From Luidia sarsii (Eukaryota > Echinodermata > Asteroidea > Paxillosida > Luidiidae): a stretch of 64,000 bases of DNA. The notes under the pieces were generated by a model. That model worked only from the letters and a program-made list of their open reading frames with translations, was not told where the DNA came from and ran no database searches. Both the position numbers and the translations under genes were made by a program. Shown one piece after another: positions 32,931 through 44,766 of the stretch. The stretch is from NCBI GenBank assembly GCA_949987565.1, contig OX465107.1:20642064-20706063 (forward strand). Reading direction: 5' to 3'. The first letter of the stretch is position 1, and each line of letters starts with the position of its first letter.

Positions 32931-33817
32931 GTTTGAGCATAGCGCATGCTGTGCATGTAGAAACCATGCAGTATGACCGCAGCTGTTTGGCATTACAGCT
33001 CACAGTGAACTGACTCCGAGGCTTTCAAATACTTTTTGTTCTTCTTCGTTCTCTTCGGACGACGGGTCCGGTCAAACAGAGAAGGTGGCGAATGAAGGGC
33101 GATTTGATTGGAAAATGGCCCAGGAAAAAGTTCCGCAAAATCAATCCAAGAACTGGAGCGCGCTGACATTTTGATGCTTGACCAAAACCTGATCAAATTA
33201 CCAAAAAAAAAAATGGGACAAAAGAGAGAAGTACCTTTAAGGTTTATATATATACACATATAAACCGGTATGTTTATATATATATATCTATATATAAAAA
33301 GCCAAATTGATTGCTTGATGATCCCTTGCCCTGAATATGTATTGATTTTCCGTCGGGATGAATTGGGAAGAGCACTAAATCGCTGTCACGCACGCGATAC
33401 AGTCGAGGGACGACGGAAGAGGCTGAGAAGGTCTGAAGGAGGGAAGGACAAGGGGCTGGGTGGGGAGCTATTCGAGGCGACATCCAGCTCGGCCAAAAAA
33501 CGCAAGGATCAGAGCACTGTCCTTCGGGCTAATGCCTACGGATTTGCGGAGTGATGGTGTGTGGGGGTGGGGAGGGAGTAAGGGGGTGGGGAACGCTGAA
33601 CGATTCAAATAGAAAAGTGATGATAAAATAAGACCTCCCACAACCTAGGAAGGACCTCGAGGAAATTTGGGATAACCTCAGGAGATTTTGATCATCATCC
33701 CCCATTCTGTCTTTCCGATATCCCATCCACCTTAATTTTTTTCCCATTATTATCATGAGATGATAAAAGCATTTTTTTTAAACATAATTCCTGTTGACTC
33801 AAAATACGAACCAAATA

Positions 33818-33840
33818 TTGAGAAGCTCTGAGCTTCTCAA
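33818..33840. repeat. Perfect 23-bp palindrome
   Basis: TTGAGAAGCTC, a single central T, then GAGCTTCTCAA; 11-bp arms without mismatch. Confidence 0.9.
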
Positions 33841-34625
33841 AGTGGAGCAAAACGGATTCGTCGAAACAAAGTAAGAGATTTGGCCCGTCAATTTTTGTTC
33901 CTTTAAATTCGTGCGTCCCTTCCGAGAGCACTTTCACACAGACAGAATTTCCCTCAACGAGCTGAAGCATGCTGAAGACAGGTGATCATATCTGAACGAC
34001 AAACAAGGCATCAGGTCATTTCAGAGCCCTCTTTAACCTCGTTTGATGCCCTCTTCTCAGTGCATCTTGTCACAACAACACAATTTCTGTGACCCAACTA
34101 AACCACAATGAATAAATGAACCAAGACACACAGTCACACGCACACACACAAAATAAAAATAAATGACCCAAACCACATATAATGCACACAATTCACAAAG
34201 CACTACAGACACTACACAGAAGCCACAAACCGCTCAAATGGATGAAGGGAGTCTCTCTCTCTTTTTTCCCCCAGGTTCTTAAAGACCAACATAATCCCGG
34301 CCCAATGTGATGAGAGACAAAGACCAAATCATGAACCCATGAACGAGATGGAGTGAAAGCACAGACAGTGGATGAGAAGACAAAATAAACTCAAAACTAA
34401 AAATAAATAAAGAAATGAACAAAATACAAATGTCAAACATTTCATTCAGTGCAGCTGAAGTTATGCATGTAAATAGACATGAGAGAGGCATGAAGCCATT
34501 CTTTGTGTTCGCCTTAATGGGGATTCTGGTATCTTTGGTATTACAGGCATGAACATCGAATACAAACACTGCAAGCTGCAGCAACCAAATTAAATTACAG
34601 GTAACTCTCTGCTTTTGTTTTGTGT

Positions 34626-34800
34626 GGGTTACCAGTGAGTGCCCTGTACTGGTTACCGGTGAATTGAACCTGCTTCCTATTACATGTAACTGGATACCAG
34701 TGAATTGAACTGGCTACCAGTGAATTGAACTGGTTACCGGTGACCTTAACTGGTTTCCAGTGAATTGAAATGGTTTCCCGGGAATCCAACTGGTTCCCTC
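34626..34800. repeat. 20-bp minisatellite, unit AACTGGTTACCAGTGAATTG
   Basis: At least five consecutive 20-bp units between 34689 and 34799 with a few substitutions each; degraded units extend left to about 34626. Confidence 0.85.
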
Positions 34801-37129
34801 CACGAACCGGTAATCAGAGAATGCCCTCTGCTCACAGTTTTGGGCTCAATCAGAAGATATAGGGGTGATTTGTTTCCCTTCGTGGGCCATGTAATGACCA
34901 CAGATGCACCAATTTCATGGAGTGGTGAGATGACGAGAAAGAGAGAGAGAGAGACAAGACGAATAGAAAGATGCACGCCGGAGATTCACACAGCAGCAAA
35001 AGGATGAGGAGACAGGGGTAGAAACAGGGCCTTGGAAACCACATCCAGACGGGGGGAATTTCAGGAGAAGGGAGTTGTTCGGCATCAAACCTACGTTTTT
35101 GTGTTTCATGGAGCAGTTGAGGACGAGGAGCAGTGGTGGTGGCAATGCTTTGGGAAGGATATAGGCCTGGAACATGCAAATGTATGCCAAAAAAAACAAA
35201 AACAAAAAAGAGAAAAAAGAAAAGTGCGAATAAAAAACAAAGCGGCGTATGGTTGCAAATATTCAAGTGCAAAATTAATGCAAATTTATGCAAATGAGAG
35301 ACATCTTTGGCAGATGTTGGCAGTCCATGAATGACCACCGGGGTTGAACTTTGAATGGCATGTTGAATAAACATGAGTATGCAAATCAGTCTCCAAATAG
35401 AGATTGTCAAAATCTCTCACGTTCCAACCAAGTTTCTGCGCTCGGAACGATAATGCCCACTGGGGTTAATTCTTCTTTCTTGGGGGGGGGTGGTTAACGG
35501 GCAGCAGATATCAAAGAATTGCCAAAAAAAAAAAAAAAAAAACCCCATAACACCAAAAAAAAACCGAGACAGAAAAAGCAAGGAAAAAAAAAAAAAAAAA
35601 AAAACCAAACAAAACGACTAAGCCGAAAATAACTGAGCCCCCAGCAACCAATCACAAAACACTCGGGAGAGATCAGTCCACATTTGCATGTCATGCATAA
35701 ACAATGAGCGGCAAGACACCAAAAGGGGATGAAAGTTTGGGTGGGGGGGGGGTCAGATTGATTTGACCAATTGATTGGGAATGGCAACCTTTTAACGCTT
35801 GCAGGCCCAAAAGTCCGGAGAGATTGCTCGAGTTTGCCGTACTCGATCCACTGCCTGCAAAAACGGGTGGGTGCGGAGAGAATCACAGCTTAATCGGCAT
35901 GGAAACAATAACCTTGACAACTGGGGGGGGGGCGGGGGTGGGTGGGGTCCATAGTCGAGACTCCACGCACAGGACTTCCACCGCCAACGGCAAGTATTTT
36001 CTCATTTCGCAGAGTGGAATTTCTTTTAAATTATTACTCTGCACGAGAGGAATCTTTTTGAAAAATATCAATTCAATCAATCAAATGAGAACTTCAATTA
36101 CTTTTCTTCTTTCCGAATCACCCAAACAAATTTCTTTTGGACTATTTTTTTTGGTTTTTTTGCTCTAACCTGAAAGAAATGTATACGAACATTAGGAAAA
36201 CACCCAGAAAAAAAACAAGGGATATCATGGTTTTTTTTTTGCAGAAAGAAGGGGAATTTCTTAGACAACATGGACAATAATACACAGCTATCAATATCTT
36301 TTGCAAAAACAAAACTTTTGGAAAACTCTGACAGAGGAATACTATCTTACTATCGGTGAGTGTGGGTAAGTACCAAACAAGTGAGGTTTAGACATGGAGT
36401 GGGGTTGGAGGGGGTTACATGGATCGAACCAGGTAGGGATCAGTACATGAGTGTCTGGGTCAATGCCGAAGGGGGGGGGAGGGTAGGGGGAGAGGGGGGA
36501 GGAGGGTTACCAAAGGGACCTTGGAGACGCCCCTCACCAGAATGGGCGAGGCGAGGGGGAAGATGGAGGGAGAACCAGAGGAGCTAGGCCGAGGCAGGAA
36601 CAGAATTAGCCAAATCACTTGGTAAACATTATTCACAGCTCACGTGACCTCTTCACATTCTGCTAAGGATGTCCGGGGAGAGGGTCGGGGGGGGGGGGGG
36701 GGGTCGGGGGTCAGGGGTCAAATGGCATGTTTGTGGGATAGCCAAGAAACTGCCACAAATAATTTTCCTCTCTTTTTTGTTTTTGTTTTTTGTGGGGGTC
36801 GTTAAATGCTTCTGGATCAGACAAGTATATGGCCAGACAAAGAGACAAACTGACCGACAAAATGAAATTTGGGAAGGGCTAAGGAGAAAGGGCAACTTAA
36901 TGGTCCTTTGTTAACAATGGTGGTTTCTTCAAGCTCTTAGTAATGCTCTTTTTGATGCCCCACCACCTTTTTATTATTATTATTTTTTTTAAAATAAGAA
37001 TAACAATTCACAAAAGGACAAACGGTGAACTCCACGTCCATTGGCCGAAGCCTGCAGGGAATGAAGAGGAGAAACACTTGGGGAAAGGACAAGGAAAGAG
37101 GACCAAAAAAAACCAGGCAGCAAAATAAA

Positions 37130-37234
37130 AACAGACATGGAGACTGATGAGAGAGAACAGGACATTAGAGAGGACAGACAAGAACGGAATAGCTTGAGCC
37201 AGCACTTTAACAGGACAGACAGACAGACAGACTG

Positions 37235-37270
<36 letters not shown>

Positions 37271-37838
37271 TGACTGACGGAAACAGCATGCACGGACCAG
37301 AAAACAGCAAACCAGTAAAAAAAAGTAACAGACTGGCAGAGACTACATGTGAGGACAAGACAGACAGACAAGACAACTCCCAGACTTGGACAACAGACAG
37401 ACAGACCATGGACCAACTGACAAACAACCATGTAAAAGTACTGACATAGGGAAAAGGACTGACAGACTTACAGACAAGCAGAGAACCAGACAGAGACAGA
37501 CAGACAGACCAAAGACCAGGTCACAGGCAACCGGCCACAATATGATTCCAAACAGACAGGCACTGGCTTCAGGAAGGGGAGAGGAGAGAGACAGACAGAG
37601 AGACTGACAGACAGGTTAGACATGCAGGCAGGCAGATAGACAGACAGGCTGACAGACTGTGAGTCCAGACGAGAGATGAACGCCACAGACAGAGACAGTT
37701 TGGGAGACTCCCAGACCTCAGACAAGTGTTCAAACAGGGAAAGCACAGACAGACAGACAGACAGGGAAAGCACAGACAGACAGACAGACAGACAGCACAG
37801 ATACTGATGGACAGACAGACAGCACACAGCTCCTGATG

Positions 37839-37873
<35 letters not shown>

Positions 37874-37875
37874 CT
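37130..37875 (-). repeat. (CAGA)n tracts, (UCUG)n on the CELF sense strand
   Basis: Repeated ACAGACAGACAG blocks, the purest at 37209-37270, 37745-37800 and 37840-37872, separated by related degenerate sequence. Long open frames here (Cys/Leu/Ser/Val repeats) are artefacts of the repeat. Confidence 0.9.
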
Positions 37876-38117
37876 TAACACACAATACGGGGCAAGATTT
37901 AAAAAAACTTTATCGGCAGCCTTGAACCATAAGACAAGACTGGCAAGAGTGTAGAGAAAAAAAATTGGCAAAAAGGGAAAAAGGGGGGATGATAAAACAG
38001 GGATGAGGGAAAAGGAATTTAAGACCTCCTGACTGCATCACAAAGCGTGTCCTAATGGAAACCAGTCATTCTAACAAATGGGGTGAAAAGAACCAGGTTG
38101 AGTGAGGGGGAGGGAGA

Positions 38118-38120
38118 GAT

Positions 38121-38160
<40 letters not shown>

Positions 38161-38162
38161 GG
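38118..38162 (+). repeat. (GA)n followed by poly-G
   Basis: About 15 GA units, then a run of about 14 G. Confidence 0.9.
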
Positions 38163-40203
38163 AAACCCCAATATAGCAATAAAAGATGTTCAAGTGGAGA
38201 TTAATAAAGGCATTGTAAAGGTGGGTGTGGTGGTGGGGGAGGGGGAGAGACATTATTATAATGGCTTTGATGTCCATGTCTGTATCTGTTTAAGACGCAT
38301 CAAAGCCGTGTAATGGGTTTTCAAGGCTGCACGAGCTGCGGTACCAGCTAGCGAGGGATTGGTGGGGAGGGGGGGGGAGGGTTGGGCTGGAAGGGTGGGG
38401 GAGGAGAGGTGTCCTCGCAAGCCAATTCACCGTGTCAGTCAGGGCCTCCAAAAATCTGTCTGCCACGTGGAGAGGACAAACGCGGCCATGGAGTCGGTTT
38501 AATTTAGTTTTTTTTTTTTAAGGAGAAGAATACTAACAGAACAGAGATGATGATGCGTGGGAGGATTATTCCCTTCAGTTCTGCTTTGGATGGGAAGAGG
38601 GTTAAGGGGAAGGTTGAGATCCGAAACCAATTCCTCCCTCCCTAAAACAGATTTGCGACTGAAGGAAAAAAATTGATTCGCTTGGTCTCACAATTGCAAT
38701 TGTGAAGTGTTTCGGCAAATAAGAATTTTAAACTGGACTTTCTTAACTTTTTTCTTTTTCTTTTAACAAGAAAATGCTCAAAAGACGTCTTATTTTTTCT
38801 CGTTCTGAAAATACCATCCACAAACAAACTGCATCTCAGACCAAAATATTACAAGAAGAGGTTCCCAGACAGATTGTTTTGAATTTGAAAAATCACAATC
38901 AAATTTGAAGTACAGGAACCAAGACTGATTTCAGACATAGGAATCCTTTTTCGAGACACAGTCATGACTTCTTTTTTTTCAGGGATTTGTGGGGGTTTTT
39001 TTTGGGGGGGGATATAAAAATATATATATCGAAATGCATATTCAGGCTTTAAATGCTTCAGATTCTTCAGAATTTATTTTTTTAGACGGAATTAAAAAAG
39101 CAGCTTGGTTTAACAGTGAAGTGTGACAAATCTTGAAGGGGGGAGGAGATTGAGGGGGGCAGGGGTAGGGTTGAGAGCAAGAGGAAGGGCAGGGTTGACG
39201 TGAACTCCATCTTCAATCTGGTTCAGATAAGACCAACACGCAGATGCCTAAGTTTGTTGGCACGGGCTATGAGATTTTGAATGGAAAACAAAATCCACCA
39301 CAAACCAAACACCAAATTAGAATGATTGGAATTGAATCCTTCAAATGCAGCCTTCAAAAGATGACAGTCATCCTGGGTGAATTTAACAAGCCATCCACTG
39401 ATTCCCCTTGCAAAAAATAAATAAAATGAAAAGACCTCGATTGAAAGGAAGTCCGTGGTTGATATGGCAAAGGATGAAGGTTTTCTCCCATCCCTTTTTT
39501 TCCCTGCCACGATGACAAAATTATCATGAACCCAATGCTGTTTTCATAAAGGTACACGAATACAAATATCAAAATGACCTCAGGGCTATCCAATAATATT
39601 TCATTCCCCACCCCAACCCTCCCAGTCCCCCTCCTCTTATCTGATTCTCGAGTTTTCAAGGAGTAATGCTGTCTAGCTTTCCAGACATTGTTACCGGAGG
39701 TTAAATTCCCACCCCCCCCCCCAAAAAAAGGCAAAAAAGGTCATGAGTTCCTATCACATGTGATTTTCCAATTGCCCGCCAAAAAGTCCTGATATTGAAA
39801 TTTTTTTTTTCTTTTTAGGTCATCCACCTAAAATGTAGAACAAATGTAAAATTAGGTTTCTGTCCAGTTATCAAGGAGATCAAGGAGTGCAGCTTCATTT
39901 TCAAATCCAAATTGGAAAAGACTAATATTGTCTACATGTGTGTTCACGACCGGAATACATGGATGAAATAACTTCAATAAATAAATGAATGAATAAATAC
40001 AGGCGGACTAAAGATACTTCTGGCAGCGACAATTTGAAGTTGTTGGTGCACCTTAAACACCGTCCGCATCTTTTGGGGCATTTATTGGAGCGCAACATGA
40101 ATGGGAATGCCATATTTACTTCTTGCAAGGGGGAATTGTGATCCGTCTCAAAGCCTCTTTTGTCAGCGGAAGGGGTGAAAGGGGGCTAGCTGTGCCAACA
40201 AAT

Positions 40204-40320
40204 ATAGGACATCTGGAGGAGAGGGGCGGGACTAGGGCATGGGGGATGGGGATGAGGGAAGGGTGTCGGGGATGGGGGATGGGGATGAGGGAAGGGTGTC
40301 GGGGATGGGGATAGACATGA
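40204..40320 (+). repeat. G-rich minisatellite
   Basis: Tandem GGGGATGAGGGAAGGGTGTC with GGGGATGG linkers, two to three copies. Confidence 0.8.
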
Positions 40321-40560
40321 CCTAGGGGTTGGGGCTAGGAGTAGGCTTGGGGAAAGAGTGGAAAGATATGGACACTGGAAGGGGTGGAGAAGGTAAAAAC
40401 CCATTAGTCCTCCAAGTAAACCGAATGAATAAAAACCAACACCACCACCAACGTTAACAGTTTTTCCTCCGAACAGCAATTTTTGGGGGTTTTGTTTTTC
40501 CAAAAAAAAAAAAAAAAAAAATGTTTCCATTGCTTGTTTTTTTTCTTTCTTTGTAATAAC

Positions 40561-40773
40561 CTTGGGCTGCTGCCTGTACTGCAGTGCCCAGAAAGCTGGG
40601 ACTGCTGGTGCTCACAGCCGGGCTGCTAAAGGAGCCATTGTCGCTCGGGGCGTTGCCATAGGAATCATTGCCCGCCTGGTTGCCATAGGAACCATTGCCG
40701 CTCTGGTTGCCATAGGAACCGGGCCCTCCCTGGCTGCCAAAGGAGCGGGTGGTGCCCGTGGTACTGGCAGCAC
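40561..40773 (-). CDS. CELF: CELF exon D, Tyr/Gly/Asn/Ser-rich prion-like linker exon
   Basis: The exon is 213 nt (71 codons), phase 1 to 1, between acceptor TTTGTTTTCAG and donor GTTATT. It encodes SAASTTGTTRSFGSQGGP, then tandem units GSYGNQSGN, GSYGNQAGN and DSYGNAPSDN, a degenerate GSFSSP, and a Ser-rich end running to AAAQ. The [GS]YGN repeats resemble FET-type low-complexity domains. I do not recall them in vertebrate CELF1/2 linkers, which have Ala/Leu/Ser/Asn-rich sequence here. The donor has the poor +3 to +6 TATT, and the acceptor tract is GU-rich. The phase fit on both sides supports the boundaries; an alternative donor was not found. Confidence 0.88.
40637..40720 (-). repeat. CELF: Coding 27-bp tandem repeat encoding GSYGNQ[SA]GN
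   Basis: Two exact-length 27-bp units (40694-40720 and 40667-40693) and a third 30-bp unit (40637-40666), starting TCCTATGGCAAC after a GGT/GAT codon. They are translated in the CELF frame. Confidence 0.9.
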
Positions 40774-40821
40774 CTGAAAACAAACGAAACAGACGATAGA
40801 CGTGCACGACAAACACACACA
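40774..40821 (-). promoter_or_regulatory. CELF: GU-rich 3' splice region of exon D
   Basis: On the sense strand the acceptor tract reads CUGUUUCGUUUGUUUUCAG and is preceded by UGUGUGUGUUUGUC at 40808-40821. UGU/UGUUU words are the known CELF/Bruno recognition sequence. They overlap the polypyrimidine tract, so binding could block or modulate U2AF access. Confidence 0.5.
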
Positions 40822-41157
40822 AAAAAAAAATAGAAAAAAAAATAATAAAAAAAAAATGAAAAAGATTGGAAGAAAGGAAAAAACCTGACATTGGTCGACG
40901 TCATTGGATCATCAATGCTTGACATTTATTTAATTTCCTTTTTTGAGGGAGAGGGGGGGGGGGGGCTATTTTAAATGTCCCTCTTTTCTTTAATCTCTTT
41001 GCTCCCTCTGCTAGTTCACTCTGCGGGTTATAATGATCTTGTGTGTCCAGAATTAATCTGATTATGCTGGCATTAAGACTGCCTGCAAAGGCAAGGCAGT
41101 GGGGAACAAATTGCTGTATTCAAGCATTGAATACACCCTTGGGGTTTTTGACATTTT

Positions 41158-41192
41158 CTTTTTTTTTTTTTTTTTTTTTTTTGGGGGGGGGT
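41158..41192 (+). repeat. Poly-T followed by poly-G
   Basis: About 24 T then 9 G. Confidence 0.9.
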
Positions 41193-43119
41193 GGGAGTGA
41201 CAAAGTTTGCTAGAGGGCATTAAGCACGGACACAACTCATGGCAGTAATTGAATTGCACCGTTTAAGAAATACCCCCCCCCCCCCAGTGAGTTTTAGGCA
41301 TTAGCGGGTAAAAACTATTGCCCCGCAAAAAGATTGCTCAATGATGTCGACTAGTTTAAGAAGTCCTTCCAAAAGACACGCAAGAGACCCCCCCCCCAAA
41401 AAAATAAAAAAATAAAAATAAAATAATTTAAATGAAATGAAATCACACAGCCTGTCTCAAGATTATTTGATCGACCTTTGTGTGTTTTTTTCTCCCTTCT
41501 TTGAAAAAATCTGCAAAACAAGAAGTCGGTGGAAATGGTTAGGTAAATGTAGGCTGTCTCGGAGTAGAAAGACTACGAGAAAATACACTGATGTGGGGGG
41601 GGGGGGGAATGGATTAGGAAAGGGAGCAATGCATAGCACACTGACTCTGCATCTTTCTCTCCTGGCCCACACATCAGAACACAGAAATAGGTTTTTGAAA
41701 ACAAAGTGCTGCTGAGACATAAAAAAAAAAACCTCAGCAGCAGTGCGTAATTAGAAACACAGGGTTTCTGCGGCACACGACGGAGTCTGTGTGGCAGCAC
41801 AACCAATCTCTCAGTAGGCTGATTAGGCCTATGACTCAACATTAAAAACACGACCCTAGTCAAATGAAACAAACAAATCAATAAATAAATGTAAAATAAA
41901 AAATGCACAGACGAACACACCAGCCACGAATAGTCAAAAAAAAAAAAACTGAAAAAAAATTGCCATTAACCGCCCCCCCCCCCTCCCCCGTGCAGAACAA
42001 TCCAAGATGGAGCCATCTTATTGTTTCTCATCTAAAAGTGACGTTCCTGTCAGCGAGGATTTTTTTTTTTTTGGTGGGGGTAGAGGATCTGTTTTCAGGA
42101 TGAGAATGCTGTGGCCCCGAGTCAAGGAAAGGAAATCCCATTTTTTCTTCTTTCTTAGATATTCGTTGTAGGGGTGGGGCTTGCCTGGCTGACCAACTAT
42201 CCTATCCCTTTCCCCGGCGCACATGCATGTCGACATTCCTAATTCATCTGATGCCTGCCTTTACAGAAGCTGTCCCCAGCACATGACGCCCAATGTTCAA
42301 AAACCTCCCCCAATTAGAAGGAAAAATCCACGGTGTACCATTTCCACTGTGTACACAATTAAACAGGTAACACAACTGCAACCCAAAGTGAGAATAAAAA
42401 CAAAACAAAAAAACACCCAATAACCAAAAAACAGAAAGACAGTGACAGGGGTAATTACAAGTAGCACATGAATACAGAGTATTAAGGAACAGATGATTTA
42501 CATGTACAGAGACAAAAGGGAACGAAAAACGGGAGGATTTACAAGATGACGTCAACAGAGAGGGGGATTTGACTGAGTTCTATACACATTCAGTTTAACT
42601 ATAATCCATCAAAAATGACTAAACAATTTTGAATCCACCCTCGATTCCACGTAAGGGGTTAAACTACCATGAGCTTGAATTGCCACGACAGTGATCCGGT
42701 GAAGGGGGAAGGAGGTTTTGATATAAAAAAAAGAAGAAGAAGAAATAACTGGTAACCGTTACACGATCAGTTACACTGTTCAACTCACTCTTGTACAGGG
42801 TACCGCCTGCCAATGAATGCTCTGATTGGTCCTTGATTGAAAACAATGGTTCTTCCAATAGGCCCTGATTGGCTGAGGAATACAAGTTATGCAAATGAGC
42901 CACTTCATGGAGAGGAATATGAAAAAAAAGTGGGGAGGGGGAAGAAACATGGTCATACAATCAGTTCATTAAAAAAAAAAAAATACGTAGATTGGAATGC
43001 TGTTTTCAATGAAGTTTTCCCAGTTTGAAACCTGTGCTAGACAGACCTATCATTATTCTCATATCAATATTCTTTTTTTACAAAAATATGAAAGTAGAGG
43101 ACGTGATGAATCATTCCCA

Positions 43120-43215
43120 ACAGAAGGCCTGGTATTTCAATCCTTAGCAGACCCTTTTATCAAAGGACTTTCTACCTTTGAAAAAAAGTCCTGCCAGGAC
43201 CAAAATGCAAGCCTC
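43120..43215. repeat. Inverted pair of the TCCTAGCAGGACC-type repeat
   Basis: GGCCTGGTATTTCAATCCTT then AGCAGACCC faces GTCCTGCCAGGACC with AAAGG/CCTTT arms, a diverged head-to-head arrangement like the one at 49172-49340. Confidence 0.6.
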
Positions 43216-44661
43216 TCTTATAATCAAGTCGCGAATCTGCACATCTGGGGGTCATTCTAGTAAAGTATTCAGGCAATTTTCGCCCGAGAGGGCAGATAAA
43301 AGAGCCCCGGCAAGATTCTTTCCCGACACTGTGAAGAGTGGCAATGCTTGAACACTCTGCGGTGGGTTGGCCCATTCCCGGTGTGAGTCTCTTCCGCTTC
43401 TCAACATTGAATGGCTAACGCGCCAACGGTTGGGCATATGGTTCTGGGCCGTGTACGGTCTAAACGTACGTACAAAGGGAAAATTCAAACAGACAGAACA
43501 GCCAATCCCCCTCTCTGCTCACGATACCGATAAAACAAAACAAACCAAAACAAAAATCACGAAAAAAACCAAACCAAGGACATTCAAAAAATGAGTATTA
43601 GAAGCCAAATGGACAGCCACTCAACGCAAGGGACTCAACACAGAGATACATTGTACACCATGAGGTTGGGAACAAGTTCTGCTGGCTTGACATTCACCGA
43701 GAGGTGGTGGTGTGGGGGGGGGGGGTTAGGGGAGACAGAGGGAAACAGAGTAAAAAAAGAGAACACATAACGACAAAGAGTCACATTTAAGAAGAAAAAA
43801 ACACATTCAAATGAAAAAAAAAAAAGGTCGACGGAAGAAGTCAGAGGATCCATCTACCACAGGCAACGAAGAAAAGTCACACTCAAATAAAAGACAACAA
43901 ACAGAAGACCACTCCGAAAAAGAACCGGACTAGACCCCCGCTAAAAAAACACAAACACAAACAAAACCAACAAGGATTGAAACCAATACCAAACCCAACT
44001 GAGAGGTGGCCAGAGGTGGCGAGTGTCATCCCTTCTATTTTTCTAATCTCGCTTTTAAGAACCCCCCTGAAATCGGCAAGAGCTGAACTGCCGACATTCA
44101 GGTCTGCGAGATTCAGGTCTGCGAGATTCAGGTCTGTCTGTGGCTGCTGAGGCCAATTTCACAGAGCAGCTCAATAAGCGCCAACATTTGCTAAAGCACA
44201 CAAAGTCATCCTTTCATAGGATCACCTAGCCAACCCCAACTTCGCTTCTGTTTACGAGTCAAAAGCGACTGATACCACACCGAAGTGGGGTTTGTCATCC
44301 GGTTTTACATAAGGCAGACGTTTCCTGCTTAGCCGGTTAGCAGAGCTTTTAGTGCTCTATGAAATTGGGCCCTGTTGAGTCGAGATTGCTAACACCCTGT
44401 TAAAATAGGTGGACTACTATTTAGACGAAGGGTCTAATAAGAGTTTAGTCAGACTGAAAGGCTCCTTCCTGTAGCAAGTAATGCATGGACACTGCTGTCT
44501 GACAAGCCACAGTGCGGATGTTTGTCAAGGAGAGAGTGTTTGCTTTTTTTCCGGCCGAGGAAGGGTGTGTGACCCCATCACTCTGAAGCCAGGCCCTCTG
44601 TGCAGCCTCAGATGGCCTGGTCCCTCCCCAGCCCCCCCCCCCCCTTTCCAAGGCCACTCAC

Positions 44662-44766
44662 TTGTGTTGCCCATCCCTTGTAGCGACTGGTTGGCGGCCG
44701 CGGCGGCCGCTGCGGCTGCTGCTGCCGCGGCAACATTGGGGGCTGTGGTGTTCTGACTGGCCAGAG
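44662..44766 (-). CDS. CELF: CELF exon C, poly-alanine linker exon
   Basis: The exon is 105 nt (35 codons), phase 1 to 1, between acceptor TTCACTCGCAG and donor GTGAGT. It encodes SLASQNTTAPNV, thirteen Ala, then NQSLQGMGNT. The Ala codons are mixed GCC/GCG/GCA (44693-44731), so this is not a pure trinucleotide expansion. Vertebrate CELF1/2 have a shorter AALAAAASAAQNT tract at the equivalent position. Local GC content and CpG are high. Confidence 0.93.

Larger units (their letters stand above)
32002..40560 (-). other. CELF: CELF intron D-E
   Basis: An 8559-nt intron. Holds a diverged MITE copy (32716-32930), a perfect 23-bp palindrome (33818-33840), a 20-bp minisatellite (34689-34799), long A runs (35523-35605), G-rich tracts (36470-36510, 36685-36720), (CAGA)n (37130-37875), (GA)n-G run (38118-38162), C12A7 (39709-39727) and a GGGGATG minisatellite (40204-40320). 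No coding exon recognised. Confidence 0.85.
40774..44661 (-). other. CELF: CELF intron C-D
   Basis: A 3888-nt intron, donor GTGAGT and acceptor TTTTCAG. Contains GU-rich sense sequence next to the acceptor (40774-40821), T/G homopolymers (41158-41192), C-runs (41274-41287, 41387-41400), T-then-G at 42060, the dispersed-repeat inverted pair (43120-43215), a small 15-bp tandem (44095-44137), and a repeat shared with 57195-57280 (44280-44375). Confidence 0.88.

Noticed and set aside
33270..33554. Plus-strand frame with a basic region (GRRKRLRR, SSSAKKRKD)
   Set aside because: Non-repetitive but no acceptor before it, an AT-repeat start and no recognised domain; not enough to call an exon.
37008..37971. 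Cys/Val/Leu/Ser-rich minus-strand frames
   Set aside because: (CAGA)n repeat translated; no conserved motif beyond the repeat.
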